From UBA3102 sp964413055 (GTDB lineage Bacteria; Bacillota; Desulfotomaculia; Desulfotomaculales; Pelotomaculaceae), in contig CAYPRB010000005.1 in assembly GCA_964413055.1 (NCBI GenBank), positions 120,773 to 184,772 on the forward strand: 64,000 bases of DNA. Direction: 5' to 3'. Positions 51,197 through 60,002 of this stretch are shown here, piece after piece. The notes beneath the pieces were generated by a model. It saw only the letters and a list, made by a program, of their open reading frames with translations, had not been told where the DNA came from and searched no databases. The position numbers were made by a program, and so were the translations under genes. How positions within the stretch are numbered: position 1 is the first letter of the stretch; each line of letters opens with the position of its first letter.

Positions 51197-52489
51197 ATGG
51201 TTCTGAAGTGGCTGTACCCGGGAATGAAGATAAAGCGGTGGTTAATCCTTGTTTTAGGCGGACTGTTGCTGGCTGTCCTGGGGGGAGACCTCTTAATGGA
51301 AGGGAGGTTGTTGGGAGAAATTACCGCTCCCGTGCACCGCCTGGAAACCATGATTTTCGGCGGAGAGCACCCCCGGACGTGCGGTTCGATAGTTGTTTTG
51401 CTGGGTTTTTCTATAATGGCGGCCGGTCTTTTAAAGGTTTTTCATTCCATAGCGGGGGCGCTGGATCCGGAGAAGGAGGACCGGGCGGCCGATATTATTT
51501 ATGCCCGGCACAGTCTGAAGCGCGGTCCAAAGATAGTGGTTGTCGGCGGCGGTACGGGTATTTCCGTTCTCCTGCGGGGATTGAAGGAGTATACCAGCAA
51601 CCTTACCGCCATTGTTACCGTTGCCGATGACGGGGGCAGTTCCGGCCGTCTCAGGGGCGAATTGGGTATCCTGCCGCCCGGTGATATCCGGAATTGTCTC
51701 GCGGCGCTGGCCGATAAAGAACCCTTGATGGAGGAATTGTTGCAGTATCGTTTTTCAACTGGTGAACTGACGGGTCACAGTGTGGGTAACTTACTCCTGG
51801 CGGCGCTGGCCGATATGACCGGGGGGTTCGACCAGGCGGTGAGAAGCATGAACCGGGTTCTGGCTGTCCGCGGCCAGGTGTTGCCTGCGACTCTGACCGA
51901 CGTCAACCTGTACGCCGAAATGGAGGATGGTACAGTGGTGTGGGGTGAGTCCAATATCCCCAGTGCCGGCGGCCGGATTAAACGGGTGAACCTGCACCCT
52001 TCACGGTGCCTGCCCCTGCCCGAAGCGCTGACGGCCATCAGTGAAGCCGATGCGGTGGTCCTGGGACCGGGCAGCCTTTATACGAGTATTATTCCCAACC
52101 TCCTGGTCGGGGGGATGCCGCAAGTCCTTGCCAAAACCGGGGCCGTTAAAATTTATGTCTGCAATGTTATGACCCAGCCGGGAGAAACCGGGGAATTCAG
52201 TGCCTCCGACCACCTGCGTGCGATTATCGCGCATGCCGGCAAGTTTATTGATTATGCCATCCTCAATACCGGGACGGTCCCGCCAAGGTTATGCGCCCGT
52301 TACCGGCAGGAAGGGGCCGGACCCGTTGCGGCGGACTTCGAGGCGGTAGAAAACCTCGGGGTGAAAGCAATTGGGGAAGATCTGGTGCACCAGAACGAAG
52401 TCGTGCGTCATAATTCCCGGAAATTAGCCCGGGCGGTCTTGCGCCTGGTGTACTTATCCCGGAAACAGTACGAGAAGACAAGATCCTAA
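51197..52489 (+). CDS. yvcK: YvcK/CofD-like gluconeogenesis factor with membrane N-terminus
   Basis: A 430-residue protein from ATG 51197. Two hydrophobic segments (about 14-35 and 62-82) precede the CofD-like domain, an extension common in Clostridia. The nucleotide fold has VVGGGTGISVLLRGLKEY, VTVADDGGSSGRLRGELG and GDIRNCLAALADKE, then GNLLLAALADMTG and VVLGPGSLYTSIIPNLLV. YvcK binds UDP-GlcNAc and affects gluconeogenesis and cell-wall growth. The membrane part fits action near the envelope. Confidence 0.95.
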   Translation: MVLKWLYPGMKIKRWLILVLGGLLLAVLGGDLLMEGRLLGEITAPVHRLETMIFGGEHPRTCGSIVVLLGFSIMAAGLLKVFHSIAGALDPEKEDRAADIIYARHSLKRGPKIVVVGGGTGISVLLRGLKEYTSNLTAIVTVADDGGSSGRLRGELGILPPGDIRNCLAALADKEPLMEELLQYRFSTGELTGHSVGNLLLAALADMTGGFDQAVRSMNRVLAVRGQVLPATLTDVNLYAEMEDGTVVWGESNIPSAGGRIKRVNLHPSRCLPLPEALTAISEADAVVLGPGSLYTSIIPNLLVGGMPQVLAKTGAVKIYVCNVMTQPGETGEFSASDHLRAIIAHAGKFIDYAILNTGTVPPRLCARYRQEGAGPVAADFEAVENLGVKAIGEDLVHQNEVVRHNSRKLARAVLRLVYLSRKQYEKTRS

Positions 52490-52548
52490 AATGGAAATAG
52501 GTATAGTGGTTAAATTTTTTAAAAAATATCAAACTAATAATGATCGGT

Positions 52549-52587
52549 AATAACGGCAGGCCATACCTGTCGTTATTGTGGTATAAT
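52549..52587 (+). promoter_or_regulatory. whiA promoter with palindrome over the -35 region
   Basis: AATAACGGCAGG (52549-52560) pairs with CCTGTCGTTATT (52566-52577) around CCATA, with one wobble. It stands directly before an extended -10 (TGG then TATAAT at 52582-52587) with no -35 box. It may be a binding site or the hairpin ending yvcK transcripts. Confidence 0.6.
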
Positions 52588-52614
52588 ATATGCAAGGGAA
52601 AGAAGGGGTCCGGT

Positions 52615-53556
52615 TTGTCCTTTTCCACAGTGACCAAAAACGAGCTGGCGCGCATCACGGGACAGCATTCTTGCTGCCGTCTTGCTGAACTGGCGGCCCT
52701 GGTCAAGATGGACGGCAGCATTCAGATTGGTCGCGGGCAGGTGGCGCTGAACATTATCAACGAAAATGCTGCCGTGGCAAGAAAAATATTTTCCCTGGTA
52801 AAAAATGTTTTCGGATTGCAAACCGAGGTACTGGTACAGCGGAAAAACCGCCTGCGTAAAAACAATATCTACCTGGTGCGGATATTACCCCGGCAGGAAA
52901 TGAGTGAAATTTTGAAACGGCTGGGGATGGTCGACAAAAGGGGGCAACTTCAGGATGCCGCGCCCGGTGCGCTGATCCGGCGCAAATGTTGCCGCCGGGC
53001 CTATTTGAGAGGGGCTTTTCTTGGTGGCGGTTCGGTAAACAGTCCCTCGGGAACTTACCATCTGGAAGTAATAACCGAAAGAGAAAGGTTAGCACAAGAT
53101 ATGTGCAGGATGATGAAAAAATTCCACCTCAACGCCAGGGTGAGCCAACGGAAAAATTGGTGTGTAGTTTATCTCAAAGAAAGCGAGCAGATAGTTAATT
53201 TTTTAAGTATTATCGGCGCTCATGCAGCCCGTCTGAAGTTTGAAGACATTCGGATTTATAAGAACGTGCGCAATCAGGTCAACCGCCTGGTCAACTGCGA
53301 AACGGCCAACCTGAATAAGACGGTGAACGCCGCCTTGCGGCAAGTGGATAATATTATTTTGGTCAGGGATACCGTGGGATGGTCCCACATTCCGGAAAGT
53401 CTCCGGGAGACTGCGGAACTGCGTTTGAAATACCCGGATGCCAGCCTGCGGGAACTGGGGGATATGATGCGGCCGCGCCTGGGTAAATCCGGCGTTAACC
53501 ACCGCTTGCGGAAACTGGACGATATTGCTGAAAAGGTCCGGGCCGGTAAGCTTTAG
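52615..53556 (+). CDS. whiA: DNA-binding protein WhiA
   Basis: A 313-residue protein from TTG 52615 with AGAAGGGG upstream. The first half is a LAGLIDADG-like fold (FSTVTKNELARITGQHSCCR), followed by GALIRRKCCRRAYLRGAFLG. The C-terminal helix-turn-helix has LRLKYPDASLRELGDMMRPR and LGKSGVNHRLRKLDDIAEKV. WhiA binds DNA; in Streptomyces it controls sporulation and in Bacillus it links division and metabolism. Third in the rapZ-yvcK-whiA set. Confidence 0.96.
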   Translation: MSFSTVTKNELARITGQHSCCRLAELAALVKMDGSIQIGRGQVALNIINENAAVARKIFSLVKNVFGLQTEVLVQRKNRLRKNNIYLVRILPRQEMSEILKRLGMVDKRGQLQDAAPGALIRRKCCRRAYLRGAFLGGGSVNSPSGTYHLEVITERERLAQDMCRMMKKFHLNARVSQRKNWCVVYLKESEQIVNFLSIIGAHAARLKFEDIRIYKNVRNQVNRLVNCETANLNKTVNAALRQVDNIILVRDTVGWSHIPESLRETAELRLKYPDASLRELGDMMRPRLGKSGVNHRLRKLDDIAEKVRAGKL

Positions 53557-53706
53557 CATATACGCACACAAAAATGCCTGAAGGAATATTGTTGAAATCG
53601 GTTGGACAGGCAGGAAAACAGTCGGGTTCCCGGAGAATTATTGTAAGTGAAAAAATAAGTGTGAAAACACGAATTTTATCTTTCCTGGTTTTAAGGAGTG
53701 AACGCA

Positions 53707-55128
53707 ATGCGTTTGGGTTATGAATTGAATATCGAGCAAACGCAAAAATTAATCATGACCCCCGAATTGCGGCAGGCGATTACGATACTGCAACTTTCTT
53801 CAATAGAACTTTGCACTTATATTGAGCAACAACTCCTGGAGAATCCTTTGCTTGAATTACGCGAGGAGGAAATTTTAAAGGAAGAGGAACATGACGGTGA
53901 CCAGGAAAAGCAAGTCGAAGCAGAAGAAAAACAATCCGGTGATGAAATCGATTGGGAAGAATATTTTCGAGACAACAGCGAAATGGGGACGGCTTACCGG
54001 GAAAGAAGCCCGGAACAACAGCCGGATTACAGTTATGAAAATTTTCTTTTCCAAAATCCTACCTTGTCCGAACATCTCATGCAGCAATTAGTTTTAAGCC
54101 CCTGTCTTTGCCGGGATAGGATGATCGGAGAATATTTGATCGGGAATATCGATGAAAATGGTTATCTCCAGGTATCATTACAGGAAGCATCAAATCAGTT
54201 GGGAGTGGATATCACCGAAATCGCGCGGATTCTAAAAATTATCCAGGGTTTTGACCCGCCCGGGGTTGGTGCCAGGAACTTGATGGAGTGTCTTTTAGTT
54301 CAGGTTAGACAGTTGGGCATAAAAAATGAACTGATTAATAAGATAATAAAAAACTACCTTGACGATCTGGCTAAAGGTAAATTGAACCGGATTTCCCAGG
54401 AGTTAGGTGTTAACGTAAAGGAAGTGCAGGAGGCGGCCGATATTTTAAAAACCCTGGATCCTAAGCCGGGCCGTAATTTTTCCAGTTTTAACGACATTCG
54501 TTATATTGTACCTGATATCATTCTAGAAAAAGTAGAGGGGGAATACGTGATTCTGGTTAATGATGTATCTGTTCCCCGGGTTACCATCAACTCCACCTAT
54601 CGTTCCGTGTTGTCCAAGGAGAAGAATTACGATACCAGAACCCGGCGTTTTGTGGAGAGCAAGCTAAACGCCGCCGCCTGGTTGATTAAGAGCATCGAGC
54701 AAAGAAGGCTTACCCTGTATAAGGTAGCGAATTGTTTAGTTAGGTTGCAGAGAGAATTTTTGGATCACGGTGTCAAGTATTTAAAGCCCCTCAACTTGAA
54801 AACAGTGGCCGGAATTGTCGGATTGCACGAATCGACTGTCAGCAGGGCGACATCCAATAAGTATATCCAGACTCCCCAGGGCGTTTTTGAAATGAAATAC
54901 TTTTTCTCCAACGGTTTAAGCAATGTTACCGGGACCATGACTTCGGCCGAAAGCATTAAAAAAACACTTCGGGAGATTGTGGCCGGTGAAGATGCCACGG
55001 TACCGATCAATGACCAAAAAATTTCCGAAATTTTCAGAAGGCAGGGAATCAAGATTTCCAGGCGGACAGTGGCTAAATACCGTAGTGAACTAGGCATACC
55101 GCCGATTCGCAAGAGAAAAAGATATTAG
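53707..55128 (+). CDS. rpoN: RNA polymerase sigma-54 factor
   Basis: A 473-residue protein from ATG 53707, 8 bases after AAGGAG; an in-frame GTG sits on top of the site. Region I is QTQKLIMTPELRQAITILQL, an acidic region II follows (residues 55-100), and region III contains the core-binding part. The RpoN box near the end is SRRTVAKYRSELGIPP. It directs activator-dependent transcription at -24/-12 promoters. It is directly before the glycolytic genes, where Bacillus has cggR. No sigma-54 activator gene is in the window. Confidence 0.96.
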   Translation: MRLGYELNIEQTQKLIMTPELRQAITILQLSSIELCTYIEQQLLENPLLELREEEILKEEEHDGDQEKQVEAEEKQSGDEIDWEEYFRDNSEMGTAYRERSPEQQPDYSYENFLFQNPTLSEHLMQQLVLSPCLCRDRMIGEYLIGNIDENGYLQVSLQEASNQLGVDITEIARILKIIQGFDPPGVGARNLMECLLVQVRQLGIKNELINKIIKNYLDDLAKGKLNRISQELGVNVKEVQEAADILKTLDPKPGRNFSSFNDIRYIVPDIILEKVEGEYVILVNDVSVPRVTINSTYRSVLSKEKNYDTRTRRFVESKLNAAAWLIKSIEQRRLTLYKVANCLVRLQREFLDHGVKYLKPLNLKTVAGIVGLHESTVSRATSNKYIQTPQGVFEMKYFFSNGLSNVTGTMTSAESIKKTLREIVAGEDATVPINDQKISEIFRRQGIKISRRTVAKYRSELGIPPIRKRKRY

Positions 55129-55152
55129 CTGGCAATATGTGGTTTCGTTTTC

Positions 55153-55187
55153 AAGGGGTACTGGCAAAAAGTCGGCGCCCCTTTTTA
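55153..55187 (+). terminator. Hairpin after rpoN
   Basis: AAGGGG and CCCCTT form a 6-bp stem with a 19-base loop, followed by TTTATTT. Weak, but suitably placed between rpoN and the gap gene. Confidence 0.55.
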
Positions 55188-55289
55188 TTTGGTGATTGTG
55201 TTATTGGTTTTGAAGGAACTTTTTGGCCGGCGGAGAATAGGTATTAGTATGGTATAAATAACATAGAAAACGTTTAATAAGGCATACTA

Positions 55290-56342
55290 ATGAAAGGAGT
55301 GGGTAACATTAATGGGGTGAAAATAGGAATTAACGGTCTTGGCCGGATTGGTCGCGACGTTTTGCGAGGCGCGTTAAAACACCCCGAGTTGGAAGTGGTG
55401 GCGGTTAACCATAAGTCCAGAAGAATTCCGGTTACCGACGACTACGCCCGGTCTGTCGCGCACATGATTAAATATGATTCCATCCACGGTACTTTCGATC
55501 TCGATGTTTCATACGAAGGGAACGATGTTCTGGTTGATGGCCGGAGAATCAAGCTCTTAGCGGAGGGAGACCCGGCGCTCCTGCCGTGGAAAGAATACGG
55601 GGCCGACCTGGTTATTGAGTCTACCGGCAGGTTCAGGGTTCCCGAAGAAGCGGTGAAACACCTGGAGGCCGGCGCGAAGAAAGTGATTTTAACGGCTCCG
55701 GCCAGGGGAGAATGCCCCTCATTTGTGATGGGAGTGAACCATAAGGCATACGATCCCGGAACGCACCACGTTGTTTCGAACGCGTCCTGCACCACCAACT
55801 GCCTGGCGCCCGTGGCCAAAGTGCTGCATGATAATTTCGGTATCGTCAAGGGGCTGATGACCACCGTGCACGCCTATACCAACGACCAGCAGCTGTTGGA
55901 TATGCCGCACCGCGATATGAGGCGGGCCCGGGCAGCCCCAATGTCCATAATTCCTACCACTACCGGAGCGGCCAAAGCGGTGGCGCTGGTGTTGCCCGAG
56001 TTAAAAGGCAAGCTCAACGGTTTTGCCTTACGGGTACCCCTGCCCAATGTTTCCGTGGTTGACCTGGTGGTCGAGCTGGAGAAGCCGGCCGGTGCGGATG
56101 AAATTAACCTTGCTTTTAAAGAAGCTTCGGAGGGGTACTTAAAAGGAATTATGGAGTATTGTGAGTTGCCCCTGGTTTCCATCGATTTTAACGGGAACCC
56201 GCACTCGGCAATCATTGACGCCACCTCCACCATGGTGCTTAAAGAAAACCTGGCCAAGGTAATTGCCTGGTACGACAATGAGTGGGGATATTCGCAAAGA
56301 ATTTTGGATCTAGCTGTGTATATGGCCGCAAAGGGATTGTAA
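55290..56342 (+). CDS. gap: Glyceraldehyde-3-phosphate dehydrogenase, phosphorylating type I
   Basis: A 350-residue protein if started at ATG 55290. AAAGGAG lies at 55293-55299, inside that reading, so GTG 55299 or GTG 55317 (VKIGINGLGRIGRD) are alternatives. The NAD(P) fold begins INGLGRIGRDVLRGALKH, and the catalytic centre is SNASCTTNCLAPVAKVLHDN. The residue after VAVN that is normally Asp in NAD enzymes is His (VAVNHKSRR, codon 55410-55412), which suggests NADP use. It heads gap-pgk-tpiA-gpmI-eno. A gluconeogenic or anabolic role is possible. Confidence 0.93.
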   Translation: MKGVGNINGVKIGINGLGRIGRDVLRGALKHPELEVVAVNHKSRRIPVTDDYARSVAHMIKYDSIHGTFDLDVSYEGNDVLVDGRRIKLLAEGDPALLPWKEYGADLVIESTGRFRVPEEAVKHLEAGAKKVILTAPARGECPSFVMGVNHKAYDPGTHHVVSNASCTTNCLAPVAKVLHDNFGIVKGLMTTVHAYTNDQQLLDMPHRDMRRARAAPMSIIPTTTGAAKAVALVLPELKGKLNGFALRVPLPNVSVVDLVVELEKPAGADEINLAFKEASEGYLKGIMEYCELPLVSIDFNGNPHSAIIDATSTMVLKENLAKVIAWYDNEWGYSQRILDLAVYMAAKGL

Positions 56343-56377
56343 GCATTATTGAAAATTCACAAAAGAGGTGTCGTTGC

Positions 56378-57562
56378 TTGGCAAAAAAGACCTTAAGGGA
56401 CATTGACACGGCGGGCAAGCGGGTTCTGGTCCGGGTGGATTTCAACGTACCTATTGACGGGAGCGGCAATGTGGCTGACGATAACCGGCTGCGAACCGCC
56501 CTGCCTACCATTAATTACCTCGTTGAAAACAAGGCTAAAGTTATTCTCGTTTCACACCTCGGGCGGCCCAAGGGTAAAGTGGTGGAAAAATACCAAATGG
56601 CTCCGGTGGCGGAGAGCCTGTCCGTCTTAATGGGCCGGCGGGTGGTCAAGGTGGATGATTGTGTGGGGGAAGCCCCAAAAAAAGCCGTTAACAGGATGAA
56701 GGCAGGTGACGTGATCCTCCTGGAAAACGTTCGCTTTCACCCGGAAGAGGAAAAAAACGATGCCGGTTTTGCCCGCCGGCTGGCAGAACCGGCCGAAATT
56801 TTTGTTAATGACGCTTTCGGTGCGGCCCACCGTGCCCATGCTTCCACCACGGGGGTGGCAAGGTTTTTGCCCGCCGTGGCGGGTTTTTTAATGGAAAAGG
56901 AACTGGAGGCGCTGAGCGGGATCCTGGAGGCGCCCCGGCGGCCGTTTGCGGCGTTGATTGGTGGGGCCAAGGTCTCGGATAAAATAAATTTTCTGTCCAG
57001 TTTGCTGCAAAAAGTCGACCTGCTTATTATCGGCGGCGGGATGGCCAATACTTTCCTTGCTGCCCAGGGATACGACCTGGGCAAATCTTTGTTGGAGGCC
57101 GATAAAGCCGGCCTGGCAAAAGAATTAATCGGGGAGGCCGGCGCCCGCGGCGTAAAATTTTTGCTGCCCGTCGATGTGGTTGCGGCCCAAGAAGCGGCGC
57201 CGGGTGCCGCGCGGGAGACCGTAACCGTGGACCGGGTGCCGCCGGATTATATGGTGCTTGATATCGGACCGCATACAGTGGCTTATTTTACCGAAGCCTT
57301 AAAAAACGCCAGAACGGTATTCTGGAACGGACCCATGGGTATGTTTGAAATAGAAGATTTTGCTAACGGGACGAAAGCTGTTGCCAGGACGCTCGCCGGA
57401 ATTGACGCCGTAACCGTGATCGGAGGCGGCGATTCGGTCGCGGCGGTGCGTGAAGCCGGGGTGGCGGATAAAATGACCCATAATTCCACCGGCGGCGGCG
57501 CGTCCCTGGAATTTTTGGAGGGAAAACAACTGCCGGGGGTGGCTGCGCTCCTGGACAGGTAA
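56378..57562 (+). CDS. pgk: Phosphoglycerate kinase
   Basis: A 394-residue protein from TTG 56378, which lies 8 bases after AAAGAGGTG and gives the usual start AKKTLRDIDTAGKRVLVRVD. The hinge fold has FNVPIDGSGN, VSHLGRPKGKV, ENVRFHPEEEKND and the C-terminal nucleotide site NGPMGMFEIEDFANGTKAV and VIGGGDSVAAVREAG. It interconverts 1,3-bisphosphoglycerate and 3-phosphoglycerate. It follows gap by 35 bases. Confidence 0.97.
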   Translation: MAKKTLRDIDTAGKRVLVRVDFNVPIDGSGNVADDNRLRTALPTINYLVENKAKVILVSHLGRPKGKVVEKYQMAPVAESLSVLMGRRVVKVDDCVGEAPKKAVNRMKAGDVILLENVRFHPEEEKNDAGFARRLAEPAEIFVNDAFGAAHRAHASTTGVARFLPAVAGFLMEKELEALSGILEAPRRPFAALIGGAKVSDKINFLSSLLQKVDLLIIGGGMANTFLAAQGYDLGKSLLEADKAGLAKELIGEAGARGVKFLLPVDVVAAQEAAPGAARETVTVDRVPPDYMVLDIGPHTVAYFTEALKNARTVFWNGPMGMFEIEDFANGTKAVARTLAGIDAVTVIGGGDSVAAVREAGVADKMTHNSTGGGASLEFLEGKQLPGVAALLDR

Positions 57563-57584
57563 GAGATAGACAGGGGGAGATGGA

Positions 57585-58355
57585 TTGTCTCGCAGGCCGA
57601 TTATTGCTGGTAACTGGAAAATGCACAAGACCATAACGGAGGCGGTTGACTTCGCGCGCAATTTAAAACCGGCCCTGGCGGGGATGGGTGACAGGGTTGA
57701 AGTCGTGGTGTGTCCTGCCTTTACAGCCCTGGCCGGCGTGGCGGAGGTTTTACGGGATACGGGAATCGCGGTGGGCGCCCAGGACGTTTACTGGGAGGAA
57801 AGCGGCGCCTTTACGGGGGAAGTATCCCCGGGCATGCTTAAAGACGCCGGTTGCCGTTATGTTATTGCCGGTCATTCCGAGCGCAGGCAGCTTTTCGGAG
57901 AAACGGCTGAAAATGTTAACCGCAAGGTGCAGGCTGTCCTGTCCCACGGGATGATTCCGGTTATGTGCGTCGGTGAAACCCTGGCGGAACGGGAGAACGG
58001 CATAACGGAAAAGGTGGTGCGCGCCCAGACCGGGGCCGGCCTGAAAGGTCTGACGCCGGAACAGGTGGCGGCCGTGGTGGTCGCTTACGAACCGGTATGG
58101 GCGATTGGGACGGGCAGGAATGCTTCGGAAGAAGATGCGCAGCAGGTTATTGGGTATATCAGGGGCCTGGTGCGGGAATGGTACGGCAGCACCGCGGCCG
58201 GGGCGCTGCGCATCCAGTACGGCGGCAGCGTCAAGCCGGAAAATGCTGCCGGTTTGATGTCCAGGCCCGATATCGACGGGGCCCTGGTCGGCGGCGCCAG
58301 TTTAAAAGTAGCAAGTTTTGCGCAGATAATAAAAGCTTCAGTGGCTAATACATAG
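57585..58355 (+). CDS. tpiA: Triosephosphate isomerase
   Basis: A 256-residue protein from TTG 57585 with GGGGGAGA upstream. Active-site motifs are AGNWKMHKT, with the catalytic Lys, YVIAGHSERRQLFGET, with the catalytic His, and VVAYEPVWAIGTGRNA, with the catalytic Glu; the phosphate loop is IQYGGSVKPENAAGL. It interconverts dihydroxyacetone phosphate and glyceraldehyde 3-phosphate. It follows pgk by 22 bases. Confidence 0.97.
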   Translation: MSRRPIIAGNWKMHKTITEAVDFARNLKPALAGMGDRVEVVVCPAFTALAGVAEVLRDTGIAVGAQDVYWEESGAFTGEVSPGMLKDAGCRYVIAGHSERRQLFGETAENVNRKVQAVLSHGMIPVMCVGETLAERENGITEKVVRAQTGAGLKGLTPEQVAAVVVAYEPVWAIGTGRNASEEDAQQVIGYIRGLVREWYGSTAAGALRIQYGGSVKPENAAGLMSRPDIDGALVGGASLKVASFAQIIKASVANT

Positions 58356-58390
58356 GTAAGTTATTCATGCAAACGAAAGGCAATTTAAAC

Positions 58391-59947
58391 ATGCAGCAAT
58401 TTTACGGTCAAAAAAGACCCCTGGTGCTGGTGATTCTTGACGGATGGGGCCAGACCGGGCGGGTAGAAGGAAACGCGATCGCCCAGGCCGCAACGCCTAA
58501 TTTCAATAGCTTGATCAGTAATTATCCGCACTGTGTGCTGTCGTGCTTCGGCGCCAGCGTGGGCCTCCCGGCAGGCCAGATGGGAAATTCCGAGGTGGGG
58601 CACCTCAACCTGGGCGCCGGCCGGATAGTTTACCAGGAACTGACCAGGATTACGCGGGCGATCAAGGACAGCAGTTTTTTTAAAAACGAAGCCCTGCTCA
58701 AAGCGGTGTCAGCCGCCAAAAATAAAAATAAATCCCTGCATTTAATCGGTCTTTTGTCGGACGGCGGGGTGCACAGCCATATCAAGCACCTTTTTGCCCT
58801 TCTGGAACTGGCCGCGAGGGCAAACCTGCACCGGGTTTTTGTCCATGCCTTCCTGGACGGGCGAGACGTGCCGCCCGCCAATGCCGGGAAATATTTTGAA
58901 TCGCTCGGGCAGAAACTGGACGCGCTGGGTTGCGGGGCGGTGGCCACGGTGATAGGCCGTTATTACGCCATGGACCGGGACTGCCGCTGGGAGCGGACCG
59001 AACGGGCTTACAACGCCATGGTATATGGCGCGGGGCTCCGGGCCCGGACTCCGGCCGAAGCGGTCAAACTGGGGTATGCCCGGGGTGAAACGGACGAATT
59101 TATTCAACCCACCGTGCTCGTCAACGGGGACAACCGGCCGGTGGCCCGGGTGACCGATGGAGACGCGGTGATATTTTTTAATTTCCGGCCCGACCGGGCC
59201 CGGCAGATTACCAGGGCCTTTGTGGACCGGGACTTTGGTTGTTTCAACCGGGGAAAGGAACCTCCGGCGGTGCATCTTACCTGTATGACCCTTTACGACA
59301 AGACGATCGATGCCCCGGTAGCTTTCAAACCCCAGCTGCTGCGCAACACACTGGGAGAAGTACTCAGTAACAACGGGTTGACCCAGCTCCGGATTGCCGA
59401 GACGGAGAAATACGCCCACGTGACTTTTTTCTTCAACGGCGGTATTGAAGTGCCCAACCCGGGAGAGGACCGGGTTTTGGTGCCCTCGCCCAGGGTGGCC
59501 ACCTACGACCTCAAACCTGAAATGAGTGCCGTAGAAGTGACGGAAAAATTTTTGAAGTATTTTCGTGCCGGTGAATACGGGGTAATAATTATGAATTATG
59601 CCAACGCTGACATGGTCGGCCATACCGGGGATATGAACGCCGCGGTGCAGGCGGTGGAGACGGTGGACCGGTGTCTGGGAAGGGTGGCGGAGGCCGTGCT
59701 TGCAGAGGACGGTATCGTTTTAATCACGGCCGACCACGGTAACGCAGAGATGATGAAAGATGAAGCGGGGCGCGTTCATACCGCCCACACCGTTAACCCG
59801 GTTCCTTTTATTCTAATTTCCCGGGATGTTTCCGGCATTACCCTGCGGGACGGCGGCCTGGAAGATGTGGCCCCGACCATGCTTCATTTACTGGGCATAA
59901 GGCGGCCGCCGGAAATGACCGGAACATCTTTGATGGAAACCATTTAA
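58391..59947 (+). CDS. gpmI: Phosphoglycerate mutase, cofactor-independent
   Basis: A 518-residue protein, near the usual 510. ATG 58391 is preferred (AAAGG 11 bases before); ATG 58367 would add eight residues. The alkaline-phosphatase fold starts LVLVILDGWGQTG, with the catalytic Ser in GNSEVGHLNLGAGR and Mn ligands in HAFLDGRDVPP and FNFRPDRARQITRAF, and ITADHGNAEMMKD near the end. It converts 3-phosphoglycerate to 2-phosphoglycerate. It follows tpiA by 35 bases. Confidence 0.96.
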   Translation: MQQFYGQKRPLVLVILDGWGQTGRVEGNAIAQAATPNFNSLISNYPHCVLSCFGASVGLPAGQMGNSEVGHLNLGAGRIVYQELTRITRAIKDSSFFKNEALLKAVSAAKNKNKSLHLIGLLSDGGVHSHIKHLFALLELAARANLHRVFVHAFLDGRDVPPANAGKYFESLGQKLDALGCGAVATVIGRYYAMDRDCRWERTERAYNAMVYGAGLRARTPAEAVKLGYARGETDEFIQPTVLVNGDNRPVARVTDGDAVIFFNFRPDRARQITRAFVDRDFGCFNRGKEPPAVHLTCMTLYDKTIDAPVAFKPQLLRNTLGEVLSNNGLTQLRIAETEKYAHVTFFFNGGIEVPNPGEDRVLVPSPRVATYDLKPEMSAVEVTEKFLKYFRAGEYGVIIMNYANADMVGHTGDMNAAVQAVETVDRCLGRVAEAVLAEDGIVLITADHGNAEMMKDEAGRVHTAHTVNPVPFILISRDVSGITLRDGGLEDVAPTMLHLLGIRRPPEMTGTSLMETI

Positions 59948-60002
59948 CAAAGGGCGGGGTTACAGCAGTACCGTCCTGAATGACTACAAGGGAGGATTAT
60001 TT

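Noticed and set aside
56282..56377. N-terminal extension of phosphoglycerate kinase
   Set aside because: It overlaps the end of gap, has no ribosome site, and the TTG at 56378 gives the usual length and start.
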